From: Roseateles sp.
Lineage (GTDB): Bacteria > Pseudomonadota > Gammaproteobacteria > Burkholderiales > Burkholderiaceae_C
Assembly: GCA_019234295.1 (NCBI GenBank)
Contig: JAFALK010000061.1
Span: 1-41,422 of the forward strand
Direction: 5' to 3'
Length of the DNA stretch: 41,422 nt
Of the stretch, positions 31,877 through 41,118 are shown one piece after another (position 1 is the stretch's first letter; each line of letters opens with the position of its first letter). Below the pieces are notes generated by a model that was not told where the DNA came from, did no database searches, and was given only the letters and a program-made list of their open reading frames with translations. The position numbers and the translations under genes were made by a program.

Positions 31877-33006
31877 TCGCCCGGCGGCAGCTTGCCCAGG
31901 GGGATCCTGCCGATGCGAACGCGCTTGAGGCCCACGACTTTGAGACCGACCAGCTCGCACATGCGGCGGATTTGGCGCTTGCGGCCCTCGCGCAGCACGA
32001 AGCGCAACTGGTCCTCGTTCTGCCAGGAGACCTTGGCGGGCTTAAGCGGCACGCCGTCGAGCTCCAGGCCATGGTTCAAGAGGGCCAGGTCTTCGGCGGG
32101 GAAGCGTTCCATGGGTGAGCCCTCGCCGTGGTACTCCACGCGAACGAGGTACTCCTTCTCGATGTCTGAGTCCTCGCCGATCAGCAGCTTGGCGATGCGG
32201 CCGTCCTGCGTCAGCACGAGCAGTCCGGTGGAGTCGATGTCCAGGCGACCAGCCGGCGCCAAGCCGCGCGCATGACCGATGTTGAACTTGGTGTCCGACG
32301 GATCGTCCTTCCAATGCGCGTGGCTCTTGATCAGCACCGAGGCTGGCTCGTAGCCGTCTTCGGCCTGGCCGGAGACGTAGCCGATAGGCTTGTGAAGCAG
32401 GATGGTGACCTGCTTGGCCTGCTCGTGCTGGGCCCGCGGGTCGATCTCGATCCGGACGTCGGGCTGCACGCGCTGGCCCAGCTCTGCCACGCGGCCATCC
32501 ACGCGCACCCAGCCGGCGGCGATCCACTCGTCGGCCTCGCGGCGCGAGGCGATGCGCCGCTCGCTCATGACCTTGGACAGGCGCTCGCCCTCCGCGTTGC
32601 TGATGGGTGCTTCGCGCGGCACACGCGGGCCGGTGGCGCGGCGCTGGTCGCGCCGGGCCGGCTGGTGCGGCTGGTGCGGCTGGTGCGGCTGGTGCGGCTG
32701 GTGCGGCTGGTGCGGCTGGTGCGGCTGGTGCGGCAGGGGCGCTGCCTCCTCTCGGTGGAAGACTGGCCGCTGCGGCTTGGGCGCCACGGTCTTGCGGGGT
32801 GGGCGCGAGGAGGGCGAGGAGGGCGCGGAGGCGGGCGTCTCTTCGCGACGGCGCTGCTCGAAGGCCGCCCGCTTCTCGCGTCTCTCCGTCTGGGCCTGCT
32901 CCAGCGTCTGGCGAGGGCGCGACACGCCCTTGCCGCGCAGTGGGGCGCGGCGCTCGCCCGACTCTTTCTTGGGTGCGGCCGTTTTGTTGAGTTTGAGTGT
33001 GGCCAT
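31843..33006 (-). CDS. rRNA pseudouridine synthase, RsuA/RluB/RluF family
   Basis: A 387-residue protein with a basic, low-complexity N-terminal tail of about 135 residues, followed by an S4 RNA-binding domain ([20 protein letters not shown]) and the synthase domain. The catalytic aspartate is in [34 protein letters not shown] and [11 protein letters not shown] resemble RluF (23S rRNA U2604) slightly more than RluB. The start is set at ATG 33006, which overlaps the mutL stop as TGATG (33004-33008); the frame upstream of that runs into mutL. The tail carries eight His-Gln-Pro repeats. Confidence 0.87.
   Translation of the reverse strand: MATLKLNKTAAPKKESGERRAPLRGKGVSRPRQTLEQAQTERREKRAAFEQRRREETPASAPSSPSSRPPRKTVAPKPQRPVFHREEAAPLPHQPHQPHQPHQPHQPHQPHQPHQPARRDQRRATGPRVPREAPISNAEGERLSKVMSERRIASRREADEWIAAGWVRVDGRVAELGQRVQPDVRIEIDPRAQHEQAKQVTILLHKPIGYVSGQAEDGYEPASVLIKSHAHWKDDPSDTKFNIGHARGLAPAGRLDIDSTGLLVLTQDGRIAKLLIGEDSDIEKEYLVRVEYHGEGSPMERFPAEDLALLNHGLELDGVPLKPAKVSWQNEDQLRFVLREGRKRQIRRMCELVGLKVVGLKRVRIGRIPLGKLPPGEWRYLAPWEKF
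32662..32733. repeat. 9-bp tandem repeat, eight copies, in the pseudouridine synthase gene
   Basis: CTGGTGCGG is repeated eight times exactly. Read on the minus strand, it encodes (His-Gln-Pro)8 in the N-terminal tail. Exact copies with no synonymous differences suggest recent expansion by slippage, which would change the tail length in steps of three residues. Confidence 0.97.
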
Positions 33007-34844
33007 CAGCGTCCTCGCAGAAACAGCGCGTCGAGTTCGCGCATGGTCAGTTGCCGCCAGGTCGGTCGGCCATGGTTGCATTGGTCGGCGCGCTCGGTGC
33101 GCTCCATGTCGCGCAGCAGTGCGTTCATCTCGTCGAGGTTGAGTTGCCGGTTGGCGCGCACGGCACCATGGCAGGCCATGGTGGCCAGGATCTCGTGCTG
33201 GGCGCGTTCGAGTGCATGCGAGGCGTCGAACTGTGCGAGCTCGGCCAGCACGCTGCGGGCCAGATCCACCACGTCGCCGCCGGCCAGCAGGGCTGGGCGC
33301 GAGCGCACGGCGAGCATCTTGCTCGACAACGGGGCGACATCGAGTCCCAGCTTGGCGAGCGTCTCGGCCTGCGCCTCGGCCGTGGCGATCTCCTGCGGCG
33401 TCGCGGCGAAGGTCACGGGAATCAGCAGCGGCTGGGTGTCGATACGGCTCTCGCCGAGCCTGGCCTTGAGCCGCTCGTAGACCACGCGCTCATGGGCGGC
33501 GTGCATGTCCACGATGACGAGGCCCTGGGCGTTTTCGGCCAGGATGTACACGCCCTGGATCTGGGCCACGGCACGGCCCAGGGGCCAGTCGTGGTCGGGG
33601 AGGGCCGCGCAGGCGGGGAGGGCGGGCAGGGTGGAGCTCGGTGCGACCGCTGACGTGCCCGCGGGCGCTGTTGGCAACGGCTTGTCGAACAGCGCCGCTG
33701 CCTCGGCAAGGGCGAGGCTGGCCTGCTTCGCAGGCGGCATGTAGGTCGGAGCCGTTTCGGCCCTGAACCAGCGCGGCGGCTGGGTCGGGGCGCCGTAGGT
33801 GGGCGGGGTGGCAGGCGGCGGCGTGGGTACCTCGGAAGACTTCGACAGCGCCAGCGCGTCCTGCACAGCGTGGCGCACATGCTGGTGCATCTCACGGCCA
33901 TCGCGCAGGCGGACCTCGATCTTGGTCGGGTGCACGTTCACGTCCACCCGGTCCGGCGCGATCTCGATGAAGATCACATAGCACGGCTGGCGCTGACCAT
34001 GCAGCACGTCGTCAAAGGCCGAGCGGATGCCGTGGGCGATGGTCTTGTCGCGCACATAGCGGCCGTTCACGTAGAGGTATTGCATGTCAGCCCGCGAGCG
34101 CGCGGCTTCGGGCAGGCCCACGCGGCCGTGGATGCGCAGCGGGCCGGCCTCGCGGCTCATGGCCCGGCTCTCGGTGATGAAGTCTTCGCCAAGCACGTCC
34201 TTGATGCGCTGCTCCAGGCTGCCAGCGCGCCATTGGTCGACGAGCTTGCCTTCGTGCCAGATTCCGAAGCCCACGTCTGGCCGGGCCAGGGCGTGGCGGC
34301 GAACGGACTCCACGCAATGCGCGAGCTCGGTGGCGTCGGTCTTGAGGAACTTGCGGCGCGCCGGCGTCGAGAAAAAGAGCTCGCGCACTTCCACGCTGGT
34401 GCCGCGCGCCCGGGCCGCCGCAGCCAGCTCGCCGCTACGGGCGTCCAGGCGGTGCGCGTGCGGGGCGGTCTCCTCGCGGCTGATGATCGCCATCTCCGAC
34501 ACGGAGGCGATCGCCGCCAGCGCCTCGCCGCGAAAGCCCATCGTCGAGACCGACTCGAGCTCGTCCAAGGTGCGGATCTTGCTCGTGGCGTGGCGGCGCA
34601 GGGCCAACGGCAGCTCCTCGGCCGGAATGCCGTGACCATCGTCCTCGACAACGATGGCACGCACGCCGCCGGCCATGAGCTTGACATTGATCTGGGTGGA
34701 ACCCGCGTCGAGCGCGTTGTCCACCAACTCGCGCACGACCGATGCAGGCCGCTCTACGACCTCGCCAGCCGCGATCTGACTGATCAGCTCGTCGGGAAGT
34801 TCTCGGATGGGGCGCCGGGCCGCGCCCGGGTCTCTGGAATTCAT
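33006..34844 (-). CDS. mutL: DNA mismatch repair protein MutL
   Basis: A 612-residue MutL. The N-terminal GHKL ATPase has [16 protein letters not shown] (motif I), DDGHGI (motif II), HATSKI and [14 protein letters not shown] (motif III). A Pro/Ala-rich linker at about 345-420 leads to the C-terminal dimerisation domain ([20 protein letters not shown] and [14 protein letters not shown]). The DQHAAHER-like element is present as DMHAAHER. The start is set at ATG 34844 ([20 protein letters not shown]), which gives the usual N-terminus; the longer frame runs across the promoter area. It couples MutS mismatch recognition to strand excision. It opens the operon with the pseudouridine synthase and miaA. 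Confidence 0.96.
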   Translation of the reverse strand: MNSRDPGAARRPIRELPDELISQIAAGEVVERPASVVRELVDNALDAGSTQINVKLMAGGVRAIVVEDDGHGIPAEELPLALRRHATSKIRTLDELESVSTMGFRGEALAAIASVSEMAIISREETAPHAHRLDARSGELAAAARARGTSVEVRELFFSTPARRKFLKTDATELAHCVESVRRHALARPDVGFGIWHEGKLVDQWRAGSLEQRIKDVLGEDFITESRAMSREAGPLRIHGRVGLPEAARSRADMQYLYVNGRYVRDKTIAHGIRSAFDDVLHGQRQPCYVIFIEIAPDRVDVNVHPTKIEVRLRDGREMHQHVRHAVQDALALSKSSEVPTPPPATPPTYGAPTQPPRWFRAETAPTYMPPAKQASLALAEAAALFDKPLPTAPAGTSAVAPSSTLPALPACAALPDHDWPLGRAVAQIQGVYILAENAQGLVIVDMHAAHERVVYERLKARLGESRIDTQPLLIPVTFAATPQEIATAEAQAETLAKLGLDVAPLSSKMLAVRSRPALLAGGDVVDLARSVLAELAQFDASHALERAQHEILATMACHGAVRANRQLNLDEMNALLRDMERTERADQCNHGRPTWRQLTMRELDALFLRGR

Positions 34845-34914
34845 GCGGGGATTGTAGGTTTTGCAATCTGGGATGATCTCGCCCTTGTCCAGAACGACGA
34901 TTCCCGGAGACTCA

Positions 34915-37900
34915 ATGAAAGCGATTCGACCCACCTTGCTCGCTGCCGCGCTGGCGCTCTGCGGCCTGGCCCAGGCAGAGCCCACGCTGATGCTGCATCA
35001 GCCCACCCTGTCCAAGGACCGCCTGGCGTTCATCTACGGCGGTGACATCTGGGTGACCGACCGCCAAGGCGCCAATCCGCGCCAGCTGACGAGCAGCGCT
35101 GGCGCCGAGTCGGTGCCGCATTTCTCGCCGGATGGTCGCCACATCGCCTACTCGGCCACGGTGGATGGCAATACAGACGTCTACGTGATCCCGACCGAGG
35201 GCGGCGCGGCGAGGCGCCTCACCTGGCACCCAGGCAACGACATCGTCAGTGGCTGGAGCCGTGACGGCAAGCGCGTGCTCTTCACATCCGCCCGCGAGAT
35301 CGGCAACAGCCGCAGCTCCCAGTTCTACGAGGTGCCCATGGACGGCGGCCCCGAGAAGAAGCTGATGGCAGCCGTCGGCGTGACGGGCGACTGGTCGCCC
35401 GACGGCAAGCGGCTGGCCTACCAGCCCTTCAACGCGGCCTATGCCGGCCCGGCGGCCTGGCGCCAGTACCGCGGTGGCAGCACGCCGCCGATCTGGGTCA
35501 TCGATCCGGCCACGCCGGCGGCGCAGCAGCAATGGGAGAAGGTGCCCCACGTCAACGCGTCGGACACCAACCCGCGCTGGTCGGGCAGCAAGATCGTCTT
35601 CATCTCCGACCGCAACGGCGGTGCGGCCAATCTCTTCGTCTATGACACCGCGAATAAGCAGTTGCGCCAGCTGACTCATGAGACGACCTGGGATGTGCGC
35701 TCGGCCGATGTGGACGGCGATGCCGTCGTCTACGAGGTTGGCGGCCGATTCAAGACCCTGAGCCTGGCCAGTGGTAAGGAGCAGGAGCTGCCGATCCAGA
35801 TCGAGGTCGCCGGCCCGCAGACCCGCGTGCAGTGGAAGGACGCTGGCAAGGCCATGACCCGCGCCGTCCTGTCCAGCACCGCCAAGCGCGTGCTGGTGAC
35901 GGCGCGCGGCGAAGTCTTCAGCGTGCCCGTCAAGGACGGCTCGGTGCGCAACCTGACCAACACCGACGGCGTGCGCGAAAGTGGCGCGCTGGCAAGCCCC
36001 GACGGCCAGCAGGTGGCTTACATCTCTGAAGCCGGACAGGGCATGAGCCTGCATCATGTGCTGATGCTGCGCGACCAGGAAGGCCTGGAAGCGCCGCGCA
36101 GCATTGCTCTCAAGCAGCCGGGCTACTACTCACTGCTCAGCTGGTCGCCCGAGGGCAAGACCCTGGTGCTCGCCGACAACCACCTCAATCTCTACGTGCT
36201 GGACATCGCCACCGGCGTGCAGACCCATGTCGACACGGCCGAACGCCGTCTGGAGGACCAGCTCGGCCAGCGCGTGAGCTTCTCGCCCGATGGTCGCTTC
36301 CTGGCCTATTCGGTGATCACGGCCAACTACCTGAGCCAGGTCCGTATCTACGACTTGGCGGCGAAGAAGTGGCATGCAGTCAGCGACCCGCTGGTCTCGG
36401 CCACCTCGCCGGCCTTCTCGCCCAATGGCGACCTGCTGTTCTTCGCGGCTTCGACCAACGCGGGCGCCACTGATCCCTCGCTGGACATGACCAGCAACGA
36501 CCGCCCGCGCCGCGCCGGTCTGTATGCGCTCGTGTTGTCCAGCGAAGGCAAGTCGCCGACGGCGCCCAAGACCGGACTTGAAGAGAAGAAGACTGAGGGG
36601 AAGAAGGACGAGAAGAAGGACGAGAAGAAGGACGCCAAAAAAGAAGACAAGAAGGAGACGCGCATCGACTTCGAGGGCCTCGCCCAGCGCACGGTGCCAC
36701 TGCCTGTGCCCGAGCGCAATTACGAGGCTCTGGCCGCGGCGCATGACGGTGCGCTGTTCTACATCGAGCGTGAGCAGCCCGGTGCCAGCGGTACCAGGCC
36801 CGGCACGTCCGGTGACGCCTCGAGCCAGCTCTATCGCTTCGATTTTGAATCGATGAAGGCGAAGGTGGTGGCGGGCGATGTCAAGGACTTCAGCTTCAGC
36901 TCCGACGGCAAGAAGCTGCTGCTGCAGAGCTCGGACGATGCGCTGCAGGTCGGCGATGCCGGCGAGAAGGTGGACGGCAAGCCCGTGGACCTCGGCGGTC
37001 TGCGCATGCGCGTGGACCCGCGTCGCGAATGGCGCCAGATCCTCGACGAGAACTGGTGGATGCAGCGCGAGTACTTCTACGACGCGAAGATGCATGGCCT
37101 GGATGCCGCCGCCGTGTACGCGCGCCACCTGCCGCTGCTGGCCTCGGTGCAGCGCCGCGAGGACCTGAACGATCTGATGATCGGCATGAACGCCGAGCTG
37201 CAGGTCGGCCACAACTTCCTCACTGGCGGCGACGTGCACGCCGACAAGCCCGTGCCCGTGGGCCTGCTGGGCGCAGACTTCGCGCCCGAGCAGGGCCGGC
37301 TGCGCATCACGCGCATCTTGCAGGGCGACCCCTACAACCCCTTCCTCGCCGCGCCGCTGGCCGTGCCGGGACTGGGTGTGGCCGCAGGCAATTTCCTCTT
37401 GGCCGTCGATGGCGTGCAACTGCATGCCGATCAGGGCAATCTCTTTGAGCTGCTGGCCGGCACGGTGGGCAAGCAGGTCACGCTGACGGTGGCCGACGAC
37501 GCCGCGGGCAAGAACACGCGCCGCGTGGTGGTCGTACCCATCGCCAACGAGGCGGGCCTGCGCCACTGGGACTGGGTTGATCACAACCGCCGCTATGTCG
37601 ACGAGAAGAGCGGTGGCCGTATGGCCTATGTCTACATGCCCGATACGGGACATGGTGGCTTCAACTACTTCAACCGCATGTTCTTCCCGCAGGCCCAGAA
37701 GGATGCGCTGATCTTGGACGAGCGCCGAAACGGCGGCGGCCAGGTGGCCGACTACGTCATCGAGCTCCTGCACCGCCAGTACCTGCTCAGCGCCAAGGAC
37801 CGCGACGGCGCGCTGCTCGATTCGCCCACGGCCGGCATCTACGGCCCCAAGGCCATGCTGATCGATCAGGACGCCGGCTCCGGCGGCGACATCATGCCCT

Positions 37901-38226
37901 ACCTGTTCCGCAAGACCGGCGTGGGCCCCTTGATCGGCACGCGCACCTGGGGCGGCGTGATCGGCATCTCGGTCAACCCGAAGCTGATCGATGGCGGCAC
38001 CGTCACCGTGCCCTATGTGCGGCTCTTCAGTGCCGACGGGCACTGGATGATCGAGAACGAGGGTGTGGCGCCAGACGTCGAAGTGGATCTGGACCCGCGC
38101 GCCGTCAACGCCGGCCGCGACCCGCAGCTCGACTCGGCCATCGCCAATGTGGCCGAACGGCTCAAGGGCTGGAAGCCCGTGCGCCGCACCGAGGCGCCGG
38201 CCATTCCGACCGAGCTGGGCAAGTAA
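34915..38226 (+). CDS. Tricorn-like S41 family protease, exported
   Basis: A 1103-residue protease with a signal peptide (about 1-21, ending AQA). Residues 22-650 hold WD40/PD40-like beta-propeller blades (FSPDGRHIAYSATVDGNTDV and similar). A lysine-rich insert lies at about 558-582. The C1 helical part (DENWWMQREYFYDAKMHGLD), a PDZ domain and the S41 catalytic part (LILDERRNGGGQ, QDAGSGGDIMPY) follow. By comparison with archaeal tricorn from memory, the likely catalytic residues are His766 (QVGHNF), Ser989 and a glutamate at 1047-1049. It should trim peptides, probably in the periplasm. ATG 34915 lies 70 bases from the divergent mutL start. Confidence 0.92.
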   Translation: MKAIRPTLLAAALALCGLAQAEPTLMLHQPTLSKDRLAFIYGGDIWVTDRQGANPRQLTSSAGAESVPHFSPDGRHIAYSATVDGNTDVYVIPTEGGAARRLTWHPGNDIVSGWSRDGKRVLFTSAREIGNSRSSQFYEVPMDGGPEKKLMAAVGVTGDWSPDGKRLAYQPFNAAYAGPAAWRQYRGGSTPPIWVIDPATPAAQQQWEKVPHVNASDTNPRWSGSKIVFISDRNGGAANLFVYDTANKQLRQLTHETTWDVRSADVDGDAVVYEVGGRFKTLSLASGKEQELPIQIEVAGPQTRVQWKDAGKAMTRAVLSSTAKRVLVTARGEVFSVPVKDGSVRNLTNTDGVRESGALASPDGQQVAYISEAGQGMSLHHVLMLRDQEGLEAPRSIALKQPGYYSLLSWSPEGKTLVLADNHLNLYVLDIATGVQTHVDTAERRLEDQLGQRVSFSPDGRFLAYSVITANYLSQVRIYDLAAKKWHAVSDPLVSATSPAFSPNGDLLFFAASTNAGATDPSLDMTSNDRPRRAGLYALVLSSEGKSPTAPKTGLEEKKTEGKKDEKKDEKKDAKKEDKKETRIDFEGLAQRTVPLPVPERNYEALAAAHDGALFYIEREQPGASGTRPGTSGDASSQLYRFDFESMKAKVVAGDVKDFSFSSDGKKLLLQSSDDALQVGDAGEKVDGKPVDLGGLRMRVDPRREWRQILDENWWMQREYFYDAKMHGLDAAAVYARHLPLLASVQRREDLNDLMIGMNAELQVGHNFLTGGDVHADKPVPVGLLGADFAPEQGRLRITRILQGDPYNPFLAAPLAVPGLGVAAGNFLLAVDGVQLHADQGNLFELLAGTVGKQVTLTVADDAAGKNTRRVVVVPIANEAGLRHWDWVDHNRRYVDEKSGGRMAYVYMPDTGHGGFNYFNRMFFPQAQKDALILDERRNGGGQVADYVIELLHRQYLLSAKDRDGALLDSPTAGIYGPKAMLIDQDAGSGGDIMPYLFRKTGVGPLIGTRTWGGVIGISVNPKLIDGGTVTVPYVRLFSADGHWMIENEGVAPDVEVDLDPRAVNAGRDPQLDSAIANVAERLKGWKPVRRTEAPAIPTELGK
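36586..36660. repeat. Lysine-rich low-complexity segment in the tricorn-like gene
   Basis: The run of AAG/GAC/GAG codons encodes repeats of the type KKDEKKDE over about 25 residues, in a loop between propeller blades. It is probably a flexible linker. Purine-rich repeats of this sort vary in length by slippage. Confidence 0.85.
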
Positions 38227-38320
38227 GCCCGAAGCCTCGGGGCATCAGGGCTGGCCCTGGGGCGCGTCTGCGCGGCGCGCCCCTAACATCGGCGCCTTCT
38301 TTGTCGACGAAGGATTTGCC

Positions 38321-40282
38321 ATGCGCCTGCTGCGCTTCACGGTGATGGGTCTCGCTCTGCTGCTGGGCGCGGGCGCCCGAGGTCAGTCGCCTACCAGCTA
38401 CCCGGCCCTGCCGAGCGAGACACCGGAGAAGCTTGTGGAGTCCACACACGGCTTTGATCACGAGCGTCGCGTGGTGCAGATCGCCATGCGCGACGGCGTC
38501 AAGCTCAACACCGTCATCCTGATTCCCAAGGGCGCGAAGAACGCGCCCATCCTGCTCACCCGCACGCCCTACAACGCGGCGGATCTGACAACGCACAACT
38601 CGAGCTCGCGGCTGGCCAGCGTGCTGCAAGGCTACGATAACGCCACCGACGTGATCGTCGACGGCGGCTACATCCGCGTCATCCAGGACATCCGCGGCAA
38701 GTACGGCTCCGAGGGTGACTACGTGATGACGCGGCCGTTCCGCGGACCGCTCAACCCCACGCCGGTCGACCATTCGACCGACACCTACGACACCATCGAC
38801 TGGCTGGTGAAGAACCTGCCCGAGAGCAATGGACGCGTGGGCATTCTCGGCATCTCCTACGACGGCTTTCTTTCGCTGGCGGCGCTCGTGCATCCGCATC
38901 CTGCGCTCAAGGCCGCGGTCCCGATGAACCCGATGGTGGACGGCTGGCGCGGCGACGACTGGTTCCACCACGGTGCCTTCCGCCAGATCAACATGCCCTA
39001 TGTGTACGAGCAGGTCGTCTCGCGCAAGAACGAGGCCAAGTGGTACTCGACGCATTACGACGAATACGACACCTTCCTGGAGGCCGGCTCGGCCGGGGCT
39101 CTCGCTCGGCAGCGCGGCCTGGAGCAGAGCGGCACTTGGCGCAAGGTCATTGCGCATCCGGCCTACGACAGTTTCTGGAGCCAGCAGGCCATGGACAAGC
39201 TGCTGGCCTCCGCCCCGCTGACGGTGCCCACGCTGCTGGTCCACAGCCTCTGGGATGCCGAGGACATCTACGGCGCCATCGCCGTCTACAAGGCCCTGCG
39301 CGCGCGACCCGACAGCGCCGCCATGGCGAGCCTGGCCTTCGGACCCTGGGTGCACGGTGGGGCGATCCAGGACGGCAGCCACATCGGTGCCATCCGCTTC
39401 CGCTCGGATACGGCCTGGGATTTCCGGCAAAACGTGCTCGCGCCCTTCCTGGCCGCGCATCTGAAGGGCGAAGCGCCGGCCCAGCCGCTGCCGCGCGTCA
39501 CGGCCTACGAGACGGGCACTGGTCGCTGGCAGCAGCTCGACGACTGGCCGCGCGGCTGCGTGAGCGGTTGCACGACGCAGGCCACGCGCCTGGTCCTGCA
39601 GTCGCAGGGGCGCCTGAACGTGGGCGGCGCTCTGTCCGCTGGCGCAACCGGCGAGGACCGCGCCTTCGACGAGTATGTGTCCGACCCGGGCAAGCCGGTG
39701 CCGTTCCGCAGCCGCCCGATTCGCCCCTCCGAATACGACGAAAGCAAGGGCTTCACCTGGCCGCGCTGGCTCGTTGACGACCAGCGCGAGGCCTCGGGCC
39801 GCACCGACGTGCTGGCTTATACAAGCGAAGTGCTGACGGTGCCGCTGAAAGTGGCCGGCGAGCCCATCGCTCACCTGGTCGCCTCGACCAGCGGCACCGA
39901 CTCGGACTGGGTCGTCAAACTGATCGACGTCTACCCCCCAGAGGTGGCGGAGCATCCGGAGCTCGGTGGCTACCAACTGATGGTCTCGGGTGACATCTTC
40001 CGCGGACGCTATCGCGAGTCCTGGGCGCAGCCCAAGGCTATCAAGCCGGGCGAGCCCCTGGCCTTCGACTTCGGCCTGCCCACGGTGAACCACGTCTTCC
40101 TGCCCGGCCATCGCATCATGGTGCAGATCCAGTCGAGCTGGTTCCCGCTCTACGACCGCAACCCGCAGACCTTTGTGGAGAACATCTTCGACGCCAAGCC
40201 TGAGGACTATCGCGCCGCGACGCAGCGCGTCTATCGCTCCGGCACGCGTTCGAGCACGGTTGAGATTCCAGTGGTTCACTAG
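38321..40282 (+). CDS. CocE/NonD hydrolase, alpha-amino-acid ester hydrolase-like, exported
   Basis: A 653-residue enzyme with a signal peptide (about 1-22, ending ARG-Q). An alpha/beta-hydrolase domain and a C-terminal X-Pro dipeptidyl-peptidase jelly-roll domain follow. The triad is Ser179 in GISYDGF, Asp312 in SLWDAED and His345 in GPWVHGG. Their spacing equals that of the Xanthomonas citri alpha-amino-acid ester hydrolase (Ser174, Asp307, His340, from memory). The family transfers or hydrolyses alpha-amino acyl groups, including those of beta-lactams and peptides. The start is ATG 38321, 94 bases after the tricorn-like gene, so the two may act together on peptides in the periplasm. Confidence 0.9.
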   Translation: MRLLRFTVMGLALLLGAGARGQSPTSYPALPSETPEKLVESTHGFDHERRVVQIAMRDGVKLNTVILIPKGAKNAPILLTRTPYNAADLTTHNSSSRLASVLQGYDNATDVIVDGGYIRVIQDIRGKYGSEGDYVMTRPFRGPLNPTPVDHSTDTYDTIDWLVKNLPESNGRVGILGISYDGFLSLAALVHPHPALKAAVPMNPMVDGWRGDDWFHHGAFRQINMPYVYEQVVSRKNEAKWYSTHYDEYDTFLEAGSAGALARQRGLEQSGTWRKVIAHPAYDSFWSQQAMDKLLASAPLTVPTLLVHSLWDAEDIYGAIAVYKALRARPDSAAMASLAFGPWVHGGAIQDGSHIGAIRFRSDTAWDFRQNVLAPFLAAHLKGEAPAQPLPRVTAYETGTGRWQQLDDWPRGCVSGCTTQATRLVLQSQGRLNVGGALSAGATGEDRAFDEYVSDPGKPVPFRSRPIRPSEYDESKGFTWPRWLVDDQREASGRTDVLAYTSEVLTVPLKVAGEPIAHLVASTSGTDSDWVVKLIDVYPPEVAEHPELGGYQLMVSGDIFRGRYRESWAQPKAIKPGEPLAFDFGLPTVNHVFLPGHRIMVQIQSSWFPLYDRNPQTFVENIFDAKPEDYRAATQRVYRSGTRSSTVEIPVVH

Positions 40283-40310
40283 GGCCAGTCCCTGGCCATA
40301 ATGCGCGGCC

Positions 40311-40952
40311 ATGGAAATCATTGCCCCGCTCTTGGACTTCATCCGCCACGTCGACCAGCACCTGCTGGCCTTCGTGGCGCAATATGGCAGCTGGGTCTAC
40401 GGGCTGCTGTTCCTGATCATCTTCGTGGAGACGGGCGTGGTGGTCTTCCCGTTTCTGCCGGGGGACTCGCTGCTGTTCATCGTGGGCGCCATGTGCGGTG
40501 CCGGTGTGATGCAGTACTGGGTCGCGGCGCCGCTGATGTTCGCAGCGGCCGTACTTGGCAACCAGAGCAACTACACGATCGGGCACCTGTTCGGCCCCAG
40601 AGTGTTCCAGTGGGAGCAGTCGCGCTTCTTCAACAAGCGCGCCTTCGACCAGGCCCATGCCTTTTACGAGCGCTGGGGCGGCATCACGCTCGTGATCGCG
40701 CGCTTCATGCCCTTCGTGCGCACTTTCGCGCCCTTTGTCGCCGGCGTGGCGCAGATGACGCGCAGGAGGTTCACGCTCTTTGATGTGACCGGCGGCGCTT
40801 TGTGGATCTTCTCGGTCAGCGCCTGCGGGCTCTTCTTCGGCAATCTTGAGTGGGTCAAAAAGAACCTGGAGATCATCATCTGGTCGATGATCTTCATACC
40901 CGGCCTGATCGCCATCTTCGCCAGCCTGCGCAAGAGAAGCCCTCAGCAGTGA
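40311..40952 (+). CDS. DedA family membrane protein
   Basis: A 213-residue inner membrane protein of the DedA/VTT (SNARE-associated) family. Its motifs include FVETGVVVFPFLPGDSLLFI with the conserved F/LPG[E/D]xxL, GNQSNYTIGHLFG, and the ARFMPFVRTFAPFVAG block with two conserved arginines. Several hydrophobic helices surround these. DedA proteins act as proton-dependent lipid transporters, returning undecaprenyl phosphate or phosphatidylethanolamine across the membrane. It lies 28 bases after the ester hydrolase stop. Undecaprenyl phosphate recycling would fit the nearby cell-wall amidase, but that is inference. Confidence 0.94.
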   Translation: MEIIAPLLDFIRHVDQHLLAFVAQYGSWVYGLLFLIIFVETGVVVFPFLPGDSLLFIVGAMCGAGVMQYWVAAPLMFAAAVLGNQSNYTIGHLFGPRVFQWEQSRFFNKRAFDQAHAFYERWGGITLVIARFMPFVRTFAPFVAGVAQMTRRRFTLFDVTGGALWIFSVSACGLFFGNLEWVKKNLEIIIWSMIFIPGLIAIFASLRKRSPQQ

Positions 40953-41035
40953 GTCTGGCCCTGGTGCACAGGCGCATGGGGCGGTGGTTCTGGGCCATAT
41001 TGGCGGGCGCCCTGGCCGCCGGCCTGGTGTTCTAG
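40949..41035 (+). CDS. Possible 28-residue membrane peptide overlapping the DedA stop
   Basis: A GTG at 40949 overlaps the DedA stop as GTGA and opens a 28-codon frame. The peptide has a basic start (LVHRRMGRW) followed by a hydrophobic helix (FWAILAGALAAGLVF) and stops at TAG 41033-41035, where the hairpin begins. The overlap would allow coupled translation after DedA. Small single-helix peptides of this kind often modulate membrane proteins, but I know no family for this one. It could also be chance, since GC-rich sequence produces Ala/Gly/Leu-rich frames. Confidence 0.35.
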   Translation: MSLALVHRRMGRWFWAILAGALAAGLVF

Positions 41036-41069
41036 GCTGAAGCTCCCCGGGGCGTGGCACTTCAGCCTA
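41033..41069. terminator. Strong hairpin between DedA and the amidase
   Basis: TAGGCTGAAG and CTTCAGCCTA form a perfect 10-bp stem around a 17-base loop that includes CCCCGGGG. It lies between convergent genes and could end transcription from both directions. No T-run is visible on the plus strand. Confidence 0.65.
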
Positions 41070-41118
41070 GGGCAACGCGGTCGAAGCTGTGCGTTGAAGC
41101 GGCGCTGGAGTCTCGTTG

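Noticed and set aside
32662..32733. Tandem 9-bp units looked like a repeat array
   Set aside because: The units are contiguous with no spacers and lie in frame inside a real gene, so this is not a CRISPR array.
38162..40342. A 726-codon minus-strand open frame
   Set aside because: It is antisense to the ester hydrolase, which has a signal peptide and an intact triad. The minus frame has no family features.
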